Source: JBBQWT01 sp038210375 (GTDB taxonomy: Bacteria; Acidobacteriota; Terriglobia; Terriglobales; Acidobacteriaceae). Taken from it: 64,000 nucleotides of DNA. The notes under the pieces were generated by a model. That model was given only the letters and a program-made list of their open reading frames with translations. It searched no databases and was not told the origin of the DNA. The stretch is from contig JBBQWT010000005.1 of the NCBI GenBank assembly GCA_038210375.1, positions 105,306-169,305 on the forward strand. The letters run 5' to 3'. The translations under genes were made by a program, and so were the position numbers. Shown one piece after another: positions 41,498-55,409 of this stretch; the stretch's first letter is position 1; the number at the start of each line of letters is the position of its first letter.

Positions 41498-42841
41498 ATG
41501 ACCCTGACAAAATGTCTCCTGATCGCCGCGTTGAGCGCGTCTGCTTTTGCGCAGTCCAGAAGTTCCAAGGAAGTCGATGGAGTTTACTCCGCGGCGCATG
41601 CCTTGTATCTCGATCTGCATGAAAACCCCGAGCTCTCGTCGCGAGAGACCCAAACGGCGGCCAAGCTGGCCGGGCGATTGCGCGGCCTTGGCTATGATGT
41701 AACCGAACATGTCGGCGGCACGGGCATTGTCGCCGTCCTCAAGAACGGTCCTGGCCCCACGGTGATGCTGCGCACCGAGCTGGATGCGCTGCCCGTGGAA
41801 GAAAAAACCGGGCTGCCGTACGCCAGCAAAATTCATGTCAAAGACGGCGCCGGACGCGACGTTCCCGTAATGCACGCGTGCGGGCACGATCTGCACATGG
41901 CGTCGCTGCTGGGCACGGCCACCATCATGGCCAATAGCAAAGACACGTGGCGCGGCACCTTGATTCTGATTGGGCAGCCCGCCGAAGAGACCATAACCGG
42001 CGCCGACGCCATGATCAAAGATGGATTATTCAAGCGGTTTCCGCGGCCTGACGCGGTCCTCGCTCTCCATGTGGTGAACTTGCTTCCCGCGGGCAAGGTG
42101 GGTATCGCTCCCGGCATCATGTCAACCAACGCCGATTCCCTGCGCATCACGATTTACGGCAAGGGCGGCCACGGATCGGCGCCCCACACCTCCATCGATC
42201 CCATCGTGATCGCGGCGCGCACCATCGTGGCGCTTCAGACCATCGCCTCCCGCGAAATCAAGCCCGGCGAGGTCGCGGTGGTCACCGTGGGCACGATTCA
42301 TGCGGGCACCAAGAACAACATTATTCCGGACCAGGCGGTGCTGGAGCTTACCGTACGCACCTTCAAGCCCGAGGTACGCAAGCAGGTCCTGGCAGCGATC
42401 GCGCGCATCACCAAAGGCGAAGCCGAGGCCGCGGGCGAGCCACGCCTGCCCGTGGTAGAGAATTACGAACAAACCGATGCAGTCTATAACGACCTGAGGC
42501 TGGCACAGCGGCTCAGGGCGCGGCTGGAGGAGGCGCTGGGGAAGGGCAACGTGCACACCGATGAGCCGCACACGTTCTCAGAAGACTTTTCCTATTTTGT
42601 GGCGCAGGGGATTCCGGGATTTTACATGAGCCTCGGAGGCGCCGACCCGGCGCAATATGCCCAGGCCAAAGCCGCGGAGACCACGCTGCCGTCCAACCAC
42701 TCCCCATTTTTTGCGCCTGATGTTGAACCGGCGATGCGCGCGGGCATCACGGCGGAAGTTGCGGTGCTTCGCGATCTGCTCAAGGGAACGCCTGACGAGT
42801 TGCGGAAATCTTTACACGCGCAAGGCGAGACCGGCCAGTAG
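41498..42841 (+). CDS. Secreted M20D-family amidohydrolase/peptidase
   Basis: 447 residues from ATG 41498 (MTLTKCLLIAALSASAFAQS, signal peptide). Catalytic region ALYLDLHENPELSSRETQTA, HACGHDLHMASLLGTA and GQPAEETITGADAMIKDGLF, with the metal ligands Cys/His/Glu of the M20D group; dimerisation domain with GKGGHGSAPHTSIDPIV; C-terminal FSEDFSYFVAQGIPGFYMSLG. Family members hydrolyse N-acyl amino acids (hippurate or indole conjugates). The signal peptide places it outside the cytoplasm. The in-frame ATG at 41450 would disrupt the signal and is less likely. Confidence 0.93.
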   Translation: MTLTKCLLIAALSASAFAQSRSSKEVDGVYSAAHALYLDLHENPELSSRETQTAAKLAGRLRGLGYDVTEHVGGTGIVAVLKNGPGPTVMLRTELDALPVEEKTGLPYASKIHVKDGAGRDVPVMHACGHDLHMASLLGTATIMANSKDTWRGTLILIGQPAEETITGADAMIKDGLFKRFPRPDAVLALHVVNLLPAGKVGIAPGIMSTNADSLRITIYGKGGHGSAPHTSIDPIVIAARTIVALQTIASREIKPGEVAVVTVGTIHAGTKNNIIPDQAVLELTVRTFKPEVRKQVLAAIARITKGEAEAAGEPRLPVVENYEQTDAVYNDLRLAQRLRARLEEALGKGNVHTDEPHTFSEDFSYFVAQGIPGFYMSLGGADPAQYAQAKAAETTLPSNHSPFFAPDVEPAMRAGITAEVAVLRDLLKGTPDELRKSLHAQGETGQ

Positions 42842-42845
42842 AGCC

Positions 42846-43724
42846 TCAGATGGGAAAGATGCGCAGGCTCATGTCGAGCGCGGCGGCCGAGTGGGTCAAC
42901 GCGCCTGATGAGATGTAGTCCACGCCGGTGTCGGCGTAGGACCTTACGTTGTCCAGGTTGATGCCGCCCGAACATTCCAAGGGGACCCTGCGGCTGTGGG
43001 TGGCAACCCGTTCCACCGCCTTGCGCACATCGTCGGGCGTCATGTTGTCGAGCAATATGGCTTCGGCGCCATGCTGCAGCGCGATTTCCAGTTCTTCCAG
43101 GTTGCGGACTTCGATCTCTATGGGTTGCTGGCCCTGGCGGTTCTGGATCGCATTTTCGAGGACGCGGGCCACTCCTCCGCCCAGGGCGATGTGATTGTTC
43201 TTGATCAGCACGCCGTCGGAAAGATCTAGACGGTGGTTGAAACCGCCGCCGCAGCGCACTCCGTACTTATCCAGGATGCGCATGCCCGGCATGGTTTTGC
43301 GGGTGTCGAGAATGTGGACCCGGGTGCCGGCGCAGGCGTCCACAAATTTTCGCGTTAGAGTGGCGATGCCGGTCAGACGCTGCAGGATATTCAAGATCAC
43401 GCGCTCGCAGGCCAGCAAGGCGCGGGCGTTGTGGCGGATCACGGCAATGCTCTGCCCGCGGTGCACGCGCACTCCGTCAAAAATCTCGGGGTGGCTGATG
43501 ACCTCGGGATGCCCGATCACCGCGCCATCCATCTCACTGAAGACCTCAAAAATGCGCGGGATGACGCCCAGGCCCGAGAGCACGCAATCGGACCACACCA
43601 GAATGGTGCCGGAAGCGCGCTGGCGCGGGTCGATGCACGCCTGGGTGGTCGCGTCCTTCGTGGCCTTGTCTTCCTGCAAGGCGTTTTCGAGTATGGCGCG
43701 GATGCGCCGGCTGTGCCAGTCCAA
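42846..43724 (-). CDS. nadC: Nicotinate-nucleotide pyrophosphorylase (carboxylating)
   Basis: 292 residues. Quinolinate plus PRPP gives nicotinate mononucleotide, in de novo NAD synthesis. Motifs: ERVILNILQRLTGIATLTR, ILDTRKTMPGMRILDKYGVR (phosphoribosyl/quinolinate-binding, with RKT and LDKYAV-type elements), GGGFNHRLDLSDGVLIKNNH, IEIEVRNLEELEIALQHGAE and ILLDNMTPDDVRKAV. Convergent with the M20 gene, 4 bp apart. nadA and nadB are not in the window. Confidence 0.95.
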   Translation of the reverse strand: MDWHSRRIRAILENALQEDKATKDATTQACIDPRQRASGTILVWSDCVLSGLGVIPRIFEVFSEMDGAVIGHPEVISHPEIFDGVRVHRGQSIAVIRHNARALLACERVILNILQRLTGIATLTRKFVDACAGTRVHILDTRKTMPGMRILDKYGVRCGGGFNHRLDLSDGVLIKNNHIALGGGVARVLENAIQNRQGQQPIEIEVRNLEELEIALQHGAEAILLDNMTPDDVRKAVERVATHSRRVPLECSGGINLDNVRSYADTGVDYISSGALTHSAAALDMSLRIFPI

Positions 43725-43864
43725 GGTTCTTATCCTGGTGATGATGAGGGATTTTTTATCTTACCCTGAGTTTCGCGCAGGCGGTGGGATAAATATCTTG
43801 GCCTGCATTCCCGCCGCCTTTTCTAATAAGTTCACATTGCAGGATGCGGATGGCCCGCGCGTGG

Positions 43865-46600
43865 TCACTCGCCCAGCCGCTGCAACGCCTGCCGCGCTTT
43901 CTCCATTAATAACTCCAGCTCGGCGGCCCGGTTGCGAAGGCCTTCCACCACTGCCGCCGGGGCCTTGGCCAGGAACTGCTCATTGGCGAGCTGGCGGTGG
44001 CCGTTGTTGAGCTCGACCTCCATTTTCTTAAGTTCTTTGGTGAGGCGGTCGCGCTCCGCGCCCAAGTCAACCTTGCGTTCGAAGATGATGCGCACATCGA
44101 ATTGCGAGGTGGACCGGCTCGATTCAGTTCCCGAGAGCGCGCCTGGGAGAAAATTGATCGCGCTCACCGCAGCCAGCTTCCGCACCAGCAGTTGATTTGT
44201 TTCCAAGGTTTGCTGGAAGCCGTGGCCCGGGGCGGCAAAGATTTCGGCGGGCACCTGCTCCCGCGGCTCGACGCCAGCTTCGGCGCGCAGGTTGCGAATA
44301 TTTTCGATGAGCTCCTGCAGGCCGCGCATCTCTTCTTCCGCGGCGGCGTCAAACTGTTGGGAATTTGCCCGGGGATAGGCGGCCAGCGCCACCGACTTTT
44401 GCGGCGGCTGCCCATCATAAATGGCATGCCAGATTTCTTCGGTAATGAATGGCATCAGCGGCGATAGCAGGCGGAGCGCGCCTTCAAATACATGCAGGAG
44501 GCAGGCGTAGGCGCCGGCGGCGGCCTGCCTGTCCGGCGTCCCATCCGGGCCGCCCAGCCGCAATTTCACGATCTCGATGTACCAGTCGCAGAATTCATTC
44601 CAGAAAAATGCATAGATGATCTGGGCGGCTTCGTGAAAGCGGTATTCGGCGAAGGCTTCGTTCACTTTCTGAGACGCGCGATGAAACCGCGAAACGATCC
44701 AGCGGTCTTCCAGCGGCGCGGTGGCCGGAATTTGGTAATCCGCAATCCCGTTACGCGTGGCGCCGGCGAAATCCGCCAGCGACCACACACCTTCCTGCTG
44801 GGCGCGATCGACGTTCATGAAGATGAAGCGGGCGGCGTTCCAGATCTTATTGGCGAAGGCGCGGTAGCCCCCGGTGCGGGATTCAGAAAACGCAATGTCG
44901 GTCCCTGGAGAGGCCATTGCCGCCAGGGTGAACCGCACCGCATCGGTGCCGTATTTTTCGATGACGGCGATGGGATCGAGAACGTTGCCCTTGGTCTTCG
45001 ACATCTTCTGGCGCTCGGCGTCGCGCACCAGCGCGTGGATGTACACTTCGCGAAACGGCACAGAGCCCTGGGGATGGTCCTGCATGAAATGGCAGCCCAG
45101 CATCACCATGCGCGCTACCCAAAAGAAAAGGATGTCGAAGCCGGTCACCAGCAGGCTGGTGGGATAGAAAGCATCGAGGTCGGGGGTGTGATCGGGCCAT
45201 CCAAAGACCGTAAATGGAAGCAGGCCCGCGGAAAACCAGGTGTCGAGGACGTCGGTTTCCTGGTGCAGATCGCCGCTCCCACATTTCTCGCACGCCGCGG
45301 GAGTGGCGCGGGCCACCGTGATGTGTTCGCAACCCAGGGCCGCGCAGTGCCATGCGGGAATGGGATGTCCCCACCACAGCTGGCGGGAAACGCACCAGTC
45401 GTGCAGGTTGGCCATCCAGTCTTCAAAAATCTTCTTGTAGATGTCGGGGGTGAAGTGAATTTCACCGCCGCTGGAAGCCTGCAGCGCTCGTTGCGCCATC
45501 GAATCAACCTTCACGAACCATTGGGTGGAAAAGCGGGGCTCGATCACGGTGGCACAGCGATCGCATTTGGCGACGGCCATGGGATGGTCTTTCACCGCGA
45601 CCAGCAGTCCCTGGGCCTCAAGGTCTTCCAGCACCTTTTCTCTGGCTTTGAACCGATCGAGGCCGGCATAGGCGCCCGCATTGGGGTTCATCCGCGCGTT
45701 ATCGTCGAAGATATCAATGCTCGGCAACTGGTGGCGCACCCCAATCTGAAAATCATTGGCATCATGAGCGGGCGTGACCTTCACCGCGCCGGTGCCGAAT
45801 TCAGGATTGGCCCACTCGTCGGCGATCACCGGAATCTCTCTTCCCACCAGGGGAAGCACGGCCATCCTGCCGATCACATCGCGATAGCGCTCGTCGTTGG
45901 GATTGACCGCCACCGCGGTGTCTCCCAGCATGGTCTCCGGGCGGGTGGTGGCCACCACGATGGAGCCTTCCGCTCCCGACAGCGGGTAGCGAATTTCGTA
46001 CAGCTTGCCCGTGATTTCCTCGTGCTTCACCTCAAGATCCGAGATTGCAGTCGTGCAGCGCGGGCACCAGTTGACGATATATTTTCCGCGATAAACCAGG
46101 CCTTCTTCGTGCAGGCGCACGAAAGCCTCGCGCACCGCGCGCGAAAGCGATTCGTCCATGGTGAAATATTCACGCTGCCAATCGACCGATTCGCCGAGGC
46201 GCTTCATCTGCTGCTGGATCACGCCGCCGTAATGCCGCTTCCATTGCCACACCCGCTCGACGAAGGCCTCGCGTCCCAGCTCGCGGCGGTTCTTGCCTTC
46301 GGCGGCTAGCTGGCGCTCCACCATCATCTGGGTGGCGATGCTGGCGTGGTCGGTGCCCGGCACCCATAGCGTCAAATCACCCGACATGCGCCGCCAGCGC
46401 GCGAGAATATCCATCTCGGAGTGGTTTAGCATGTGTCCCATGTGCAGGTTGCCGGTGACGTTAGGAGGCGGGAGCAGCATGGAAAATGCGGCCTTGGCGG
46501 CTCCCGAAGGCACGGTAAATATTTTTTCGGAGACCCAGTATTCGGCCCAGCGGGCCTCAATGGCTCCGGGCTCGTAAGCTTTGGGGAGATCGTGCGGCAT
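43865..46600 (-). CDS. valS: Valyl-tRNA synthetase
   Basis: 911 residues from ATG 46600 (MPHDLPKAYEPGAIEARWAE); the reading frame is open 15 codons further but those lack family similarity. Class I motifs: LPPPNVTGNLHMGHML with HMGH at 53-56, the editing domain (VATTRPETMLGDTAVAVNP), KMSKTKGNVLDP, anticodon-binding helices and a C-terminal coiled coil (AERDRLTKELKKMEVELN). Charges tRNA-Val for translation. Divergent from the DinB gene; nadC lies 140 bp downstream. Confidence 0.97.
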   Translation of the reverse strand: MPHDLPKAYEPGAIEARWAEYWVSEKIFTVPSGAAKAAFSMLLPPPNVTGNLHMGHMLNHSEMDILARWRRMSGDLTLWVPGTDHASIATQMMVERQLAAEGKNRRELGREAFVERVWQWKRHYGGVIQQQMKRLGESVDWQREYFTMDESLSRAVREAFVRLHEEGLVYRGKYIVNWCPRCTTAISDLEVKHEEITGKLYEIRYPLSGAEGSIVVATTRPETMLGDTAVAVNPNDERYRDVIGRMAVLPLVGREIPVIADEWANPEFGTGAVKVTPAHDANDFQIGVRHQLPSIDIFDDNARMNPNAGAYAGLDRFKAREKVLEDLEAQGLLVAVKDHPMAVAKCDRCATVIEPRFSTQWFVKVDSMAQRALQASSGGEIHFTPDIYKKIFEDWMANLHDWCVSRQLWWGHPIPAWHCAALGCEHITVARATPAACEKCGSGDLHQETDVLDTWFSAGLLPFTVFGWPDHTPDLDAFYPTSLLVTGFDILFFWVARMVMLGCHFMQDHPQGSVPFREVYIHALVRDAERQKMSKTKGNVLDPIAVIEKYGTDAVRFTLAAMASPGTDIAFSESRTGGYRAFANKIWNAARFIFMNVDRAQQEGVWSLADFAGATRNGIADYQIPATAPLEDRWIVSRFHRASQKVNEAFAEYRFHEAAQIIYAFFWNEFCDWYIEIVKLRLGGPDGTPDRQAAAGAYACLLHVFEGALRLLSPLMPFITEEIWHAIYDGQPPQKSVALAAYPRANSQQFDAAAEEEMRGLQELIENIRNLRAEAGVEPREQVPAEIFAAPGHGFQQTLETNQLLVRKLAAVSAINFLPGALSGTESSRSTSQFDVRIIFERKVDLGAERDRLTKELKKMEVELNNGHRQLANEQFLAKAPAAVVEGLRNRAAELELLMEKARQALQRLGE

Positions 46601-46682
46601 ACCTTTAAGTTTACCAGCGGCGGGCCGAGCGTAAGCCGCGGGCAAGCCGCGACCGCGCGCGAACAGCGTCGCTCCACTGCGG

Positions 46683-46688
46683 TATACT
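46683..46688 (+). promoter_or_regulatory. Candidate -10 of the DinB-family gene
   Basis: TATACT with a weak -35 (CGAACA) 17 bp upstream, in the divergent region with valS. Leader of about 60 nt. Confidence 0.35.
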
Positions 46689-46751
46689 TCGTTTCAACTT
46701 CGGCCGTTCATTCGGCCTTTCATCCCAACGGTTTGGCAAGGAGCACACATC

Positions 46752-47345
46752 ATGAAAAAACTAATCTGGATTCTGGCGGGCCTGGTTCTGCTGGCAAGCC
46801 CCGGACTAGAAATAAAAGCGCAGCCAGCGGCTGCTCCGGCAGCGGCGGCGGCTCCCGATTTTCGAGCAGACCTGCTCAAGCAGATCGATGAGATTGGCGG
46901 CAAGGCTGTCAGCCTGGCCGAGGCCACGCCAGAGGAAAAGTATTCGTGGCGGCCGGGTGAGGGGGTGCGCTCCACTGGCGAGGTGTACTTGCACATGGTG
47001 ATCGGCAATTTTCTGGTGGCGTCGTGGGTGGGCAAGCCCGTGCCCCCGGAAATTGATTTGCGCAAGCTGGAGAAGAGCAATCCCGGCAAGGAAAAGACGG
47101 TGGCCCTGCTGAAGCAATCCTACGAGCGATTGCACGAGGGCCTGGCCAGTACCTCTGACGCATCGCTGGGAAAGACGATCACCATGTTTGGCAGCAAGAG
47201 CACGTTGCAGAACGCGTTGCTCACCATGTCACTGCACAGCTCCGAGCACCTGGGGCAGGCCATCGCCTATGCGCGGTCAAGCGGCGTGGTGCCGCCGTGG
47301 AGCAAAAAGAGAGAGACTGAGGGAAAAGCGCCGGCGAAGCCGTAA
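46752..47345 (+). CDS. Secreted DinB-family protein
   Basis: 197 residues. Signal peptide MKKLIWILAGLVLLASPGL to about residue 25, Ala-rich linker, then a four-helix DinB/YfiT bundle (about 37-175) with metal-ligand candidates His in VYLHMVIGN and in SLHSSEHLGQAI. DinB-superfamily members use thiols or hydrolyse small substrates in the cytoplasm; a periplasmic version with this leader is common in Acidobacteriota (established for many annotations, function unknown). The C-terminus is Lys/Pro-rich. Divergent from valS. Confidence 0.85.
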   Translation: MKKLIWILAGLVLLASPGLEIKAQPAAAPAAAAAPDFRADLLKQIDEIGGKAVSLAEATPEEKYSWRPGEGVRSTGEVYLHMVIGNFLVASWVGKPVPPEIDLRKLEKSNPGKEKTVALLKQSYERLHEGLASTSDASLGKTITMFGSKSTLQNALLTMSLHSSEHLGQAIAYARSSGVVPPWSKKRETEGKAPAKP

Positions 47346-47430
47346 AGGACGGGAGTAAGAGACTTTGATGGCAGGTGGCAAGCGACGTTCAGCCTCGGAA
47401 TTAATATCTGCCGGGGAGAAAATCTGGAAT

Positions 47431-47486
47431 ATCGGTTGTCATTCTGACTATCCCGGCTCTACGGGTGTGAGGAAGAACCCCTACTG
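47431..47486 (+). repeat. Hairpin repeat, copy 3
   Basis: 56-bp match to the repeat pair at 23583 and 23833: core GTTGTCATTCTGAC, hairpin CCCG / CGGG, then GAGGAAGAACCCCTACTG. Single copy in the non-coding gap between the DinB and GWxTD genes. Confidence 0.8.
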
Positions 47487-47568
47487 TCCGACAACTCTTT
47501 CCATTGTTCACACCCGTGCAAGGCTTGAAGGTACGGGGCATTTCTAAGGATGGCTGAAAAGCATTATC

Positions 47569-48168
47569 TTAAGGTCCAACTTTATCCGGCGTGATTAGAC
47601 GATAGTCACCGCATCTACAAATGTCGACGAATGTGATGTCGATGTCTTTGCCGTTAATAAATACGAGTCTTCCACGCAAGGACGGCTCAACGATCTTATT
47701 CGAACGGTAGTGCCAGATTACTGTAGGCTTAGCATAGGGATTGCCGCCGTCGGACAACTTAACTCTAATTTTGTCAGGCGGCCCGGCGACGATGTAGATT
47801 CGACCAAAATCTGTCTGCCAGCCGGGTTTGCTTGCCGCAAAATTAACGTTCGCGTATGCCAGGCGCCGATAGTGCTCGCTTTTGAACGGGTTCTCCACAC
47901 CACCAGGTGTCGGATTGCGAAGCTCCCAGAACTGCTTGATAAACTCGTCGCGCTCTTCGCTATGTGATAGATGCAGGTAGGCTGTGCGCTCTTCTGGCGT
48001 GATAATCCAATGGACGTCCTGATCCAACCATTGCCGGTACGCGGCCGGCAGGTCCAGGGCTGGTGCCACCGCAACGATGCACAACCATGTCGCCACGAAA
48101 AAGGCGATTGCAACCAGACGAGAGTCGGTGAGACTTCCCGCGGCTCGGGACCAGCGGCTGTATCTCAT
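47569..48168 (-). CDS. GWxTD-domain protein
   Basis: 199 residues. One hydrophobic segment (about 17-38) acts as signal or anchor, then an exported domain with IITPEERTAYLHLSHSEERD, FIKQFWELRNPTP and the name-giving KPGWQTDFGRIYIVAGPP (GWQTD at 116-120). GWxTD proteins are small exported proteins typical of Acidobacteriota and related phyla; their role is unknown. Two Cys (ICRCGDY) near the C-terminus. No partner gene is adjacent. Confidence 0.88.
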   Translation of the reverse strand: MRYSRWSRAAGSLTDSRLVAIAFFVATWLCIVAVAPALDLPAAYRQWLDQDVHWIITPEERTAYLHLSHSEERDEFIKQFWELRNPTPGGVENPFKSEHYRRLAYANVNFAASKPGWQTDFGRIYIVAGPPDKIRVKLSDGGNPYAKPTVIWHYRSNKIVEPSLRGRLVFINGKDIDITFVDICRCGDYRLITPDKVGP

Positions 48169-48287
48169 GGCCAGTGACCTCCTGTCGTGCCTAAAGCACT
48201 AAATCAATGATTTTAGAGAGATGATAATGCCTTCGCCGGTGCAAAGTCTACGCGTTGGCGCACGCGCTCAAAGAGGACGGAAAGCGC

Positions 48288-49814
48288 CTACCCGCCCACC
48301 ACCGCTGTTGCCGGGGAGTCTGCCTGGGCGGTGGCTTTATCTTCCGCCGGCAGGGCATGGTCGCCGCCGATGATGTGCAGGCGCATGAAGTTGGTGGAAC
48401 CGCTGGTGGTCTGGGTTCCGGCTGCCAGGCCCACGATGTCGCCGGGCTTTACGATTCCTTCGCGAAGCAGCACTGCTTCGGCGCCGCTTACCATGTCTTC
48501 GGTTGAATGTTCATGCTTGCGCGCCAGCGGGGAAACTCCCCACAGCAAGTTCAAGCGGTTGCATACCCTGCTGACCGCGGTCAGAGCGTAGATCTCAGGT
48601 TGCGGGCGGTACTTGGAGATCAGGCGCGCGGTGGTTCCGGTTTCTGTGTACACCACGATGGCCGCCATATCGAGGTCTTCAGCGGCATGCGCCACCGATT
48701 CGCAAATGGTTTCGGAGATGGAAAGCCGGGGACGCAACTCGTGGGGCTGCCTTAACCCGGTATCGCGCATGTGCGATTCGGTTTCGATGATGATCTTCGC
48801 CATCATGGCTACCGCTTCGCGCGGGTGCCGGCCCATGGCTGTCTCCCCTGACAGCATCACCGCATCGGAGCCGTCGAAAATGGCGTTGGCCACATCGCTG
48901 GCCTCGGCGCGAGTGGGCCGCGGGTTTTCAATCATCGACTCCAGCATCTGGGTGGCGGTAATAACCGGCTTGCGCCATTCGGCGGCGCGGCGGATTACGT
49001 GCTTCTGGATGATGGGAACTTTTTCCGGCGGCATTTCAACTCCCAGATCGCCGCGCGCCACCATTACGCCATCGGCCTCATCCAGAATTTCTTCAAGATG
49101 CTCGATGGCCTGCGGTTTTTCCAGTTTGGCGATGACCCAGGCGTCGGAGTTATGAAACGCGATTCGCTCTTTGACCGCGCGCACATCGGCGGCGGAGCGG
49201 ATGAACGAGACCGCGACCATGTCCACGCCCTGGGCCAGGCCGAACTCCAGGTCGTCCAGGTCTTTCTGGGTCAGCGAAGGAACGGTCACCACCGCGCCGG
49301 GCAAGTTGATGCCCTTGTGCTCGCCCAGCAGGCCGCCGTTGATCACGTCGGTTTCGACGTCATCGCCCTTGACCGCGGTCACCCGCAGTTCAATCAGGCC
49401 ATCGGATAAAAGAATGATGGATCCCGGCCCCACTTCGCGCGCCAGGGTTTGAAATGTAGTGGAAATCAAGGTGGGGCTGCCCAGGACATCGCGCGGGGTA
49501 ATGGTGACCTGGCTGCCGAGGGCCAAGGCCACCGGACGCCGGTCCTGCAAGCGGCCAGTGCGGATTTTGGGGCCCTGCAGGTCCTGCATGATGCAGATGG
49601 TCTTGCCTTCGGTGGCGGCGATGTCGCGCAGCAGGGCAATCAGCGCCGTCATTTGTTCGTGGGTGCCGTGCGAAAAGTTGAGGCGGGCAACATCCATGCC
49701 GGCGCGCACCAGCTGGCGCAAAATGGGTTCGGTGTTGCTTGATGGTCCCAGGGTGGCAACGATCTTGGCTTTTCTTCTGGCTGCGGGGGTGGCGCTTAAA
49801 ACTGGCTCGGTCAC
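48288..49814 (-). CDS. pyk: Pyruvate kinase
   Basis: 508 residues. PEP plus ADP gives pyruvate plus ATP. Motifs: KIVATLGPSS, GMDVARLNFSHGTHEQM, IMQDLQGPKIRTG, VAVSFIRSAADVRAVKE, IAKLEKPQAIEHL, DGVMVARGDLGVEMPPEKV (K-E-D metal/substrate site) and MLSGETAMGRHPREAV. The C-terminal allosteric domain ends in a Thr/Ala-rich tail. The start overlaps the stop of the YihY gene by 4 bp. It is the counterpart of pckA at 5 kb. Confidence 0.97.
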   Translation of the reverse strand: MTEPVLSATPAARRKAKIVATLGPSSNTEPILRQLVRAGMDVARLNFSHGTHEQMTALIALLRDIAATEGKTICIMQDLQGPKIRTGRLQDRRPVALALGSQVTITPRDVLGSPTLISTTFQTLAREVGPGSIILLSDGLIELRVTAVKGDDVETDVINGGLLGEHKGINLPGAVVTVPSLTQKDLDDLEFGLAQGVDMVAVSFIRSAADVRAVKERIAFHNSDAWVIAKLEKPQAIEHLEEILDEADGVMVARGDLGVEMPPEKVPIIQKHVIRRAAEWRKPVITATQMLESMIENPRPTRAEASDVANAIFDGSDAVMLSGETAMGRHPREAVAMMAKIIIETESHMRDTGLRQPHELRPRLSISETICESVAHAAEDLDMAAIVVYTETGTTARLISKYRPQPEIYALTAVSRVCNRLNLLWGVSPLARKHEHSTEDMVSGAEAVLLREGIVKPGDIVGLAAGTQTTSGSTNFMRLHIIGGDHALPAEDKATAQADSPATAVVGG

Positions 49815-50929
49815 TTTTTACTCGCTTCTTTTGAGTTGGTGGTTGAAGAGGAAGTGTCGCCGCCATTCTCATCCACGGCTTCGAGTGTTGGGTCTGGCGC
49901 CGCTGGATTTTCAAGCGGCGCGATATTGCCGTCACCTGGCTGCAACGTCGAGATAGGGCTATTCACGTCAGCGGGTTTTTTGATCATGCTGGGGCCGGGT
50001 TTCCCGGCGGTATCGGCTTCAATGACCGCGGCCTCAACTTTCGCAACCTCGGCTTCAGCCTGGGCCACTTTGGCGACCGCTTCCTTCACCCGGCGATCTT
50101 TGCCGCTCTCACGCGGATAGATCACAGCATTGAATTCCGCTCCCACCAGGATGATCACCGACACGTAATAGAACCATAACAGCAGCACGATGGCGGTCCC
50201 CAGAGGGCCATAGATGAGGTTATACGTGGCCACGTGGGTGACGTACCATCCGAAGCCAAGGGTGGCGGGCAGCCAGATGACGGTGGCCAGCAACGCGCCC
50301 GGCAAGACCTTGTAGATGGGCTGGGTGCGGGGAACGCCCCAATGATAAATCAGCGCGAGGATAGCGGCGCTGGTCAGGATGGAGATAAACCAGTGCGAGG
50401 CCCGCCACAACACCCACAGGTAGGGTTGCAGCTCGCCGGACATATAAAACACGACACGCGACTCGATCTGGCTGCCAAAAGCCACGATCAGCGCGGCAAA
50501 GGTCATGGGCAGAAACGATAGAAGGACGAGGAGAAAGGCCACCCCGCGTTCCTTCCAGAAATCCCACTCGACGCCGAAGTCGTAGGCGTGGCGGAAGCCT
50601 TCCATCCACGAGATCATGACCCCCGACGCGGCGATCAGGGTAATCATCAGGGCGGAGAACAGCAGTTCCAGGGACCGGTGTTGCTCACCCTGGAAATAGC
50701 CGATGGCGGGGGCGCCGGAGCCGGGCGGCAGGATGGTATCGAGGGCGTAGCTGATCTCGCGGACGAACACGTTGCTGCGCGGGGAGAGCGCGAGCACCGA
50801 CGCCAGCAGCATTAGCGAGGGAAAGAGGGTAAGGATGCACGAATAGGCCGCACCCTTGGCGACCATGAACATTTCGTGCTCGAAGCCCCGCCAGACTGCC
50901 TTGCGGAGGCGCTTGAAGAAACGCTTCAT
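49811..50929 (-). CDS. YihY/virulence factor BrkB-family membrane protein
   Basis: 372 residues. Six TMs in about the first 260 residues, with the family element FMVAKGAAYSCILTLFPSLM, MISWMEGFRHAYDF, YLWVLWRASHWFI and a C-terminal LLLWFYYVSVIILVGAEFNAV. After residue 270 there is a 100-residue cytoplasmic tail: a Lys/Glu/Ala helix and then a Ser/Thr/Pro-rich end. YihY proteins are widespread polytopic membrane proteins of debated function (once annotated ribonuclease BN). Overlap with pyk implies co-transcription. Confidence 0.88.
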   Translation of the reverse strand: MKRFFKRLRKAVWRGFEHEMFMVAKGAAYSCILTLFPSLMLLASVLALSPRSNVFVREISYALDTILPPGSGAPAIGYFQGEQHRSLELLFSALMITLIAASGVMISWMEGFRHAYDFGVEWDFWKERGVAFLLVLLSFLPMTFAALIVAFGSQIESRVVFYMSGELQPYLWVLWRASHWFISILTSAAILALIYHWGVPRTQPIYKVLPGALLATVIWLPATLGFGWYVTHVATYNLIYGPLGTAIVLLLWFYYVSVIILVGAEFNAVIYPRESGKDRRVKEAVAKVAQAEAEVAKVEAAVIEADTAGKPGPSMIKKPADVNSPISTLQPGDGNIAPLENPAAPDPTLEAVDENGGDTSSSTTNSKEASKK

Positions 50930-51020
50930 GAATAAGTCAGATTAAACGTTGGCGCGGCGGGTGTGCAATGTCCTGGCGCGCCAAGCTAGCAGCAAACCGT
51001 GAGCCACCCCGCAAAGAAAA

Positions 51021-51048
51021 AATCGCGGGCTGCTATCAGCCCGCGATT
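51021..51048 (-). terminator. Intrinsic terminator after rpoC
   Basis: Perfect 12-bp stem AATCGCGGGCTG (51021-51032) / CAGCCCGCGATT (51037-51048), 4-nt loop. On the minus strand the stem is followed by TTTTTTCTTT, so it ends the rplK-rpoC transcript 20 nt after the rpoC stop. Confidence 0.93.
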
Positions 51049-51067
51049 GTGGTTCGTAGTCGAATGA

Positions 51068-55255
<4,188 letters not shown>

Positions 55256-55409
55256 GGTTTTCCTCCTGGAACCCTAACGCGGGCCCCTGGCGGCTTCCGG
55301 AAGTTCCCGGCCCTGAACTGCGGGGCCAGGAGAATCATCTAATCGCCGGCTTCGTCCGAAAGCTTTCGAAGCTGGCTGCCTGAATCAATGCGATGGTGCA
55401 AACTTCCCG

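Noticed and set aside
44492..46309. A 605-codon plus-strand open frame inside valS
   Set aside because: Antisense to valS, no recognisable domain or ribosome site.
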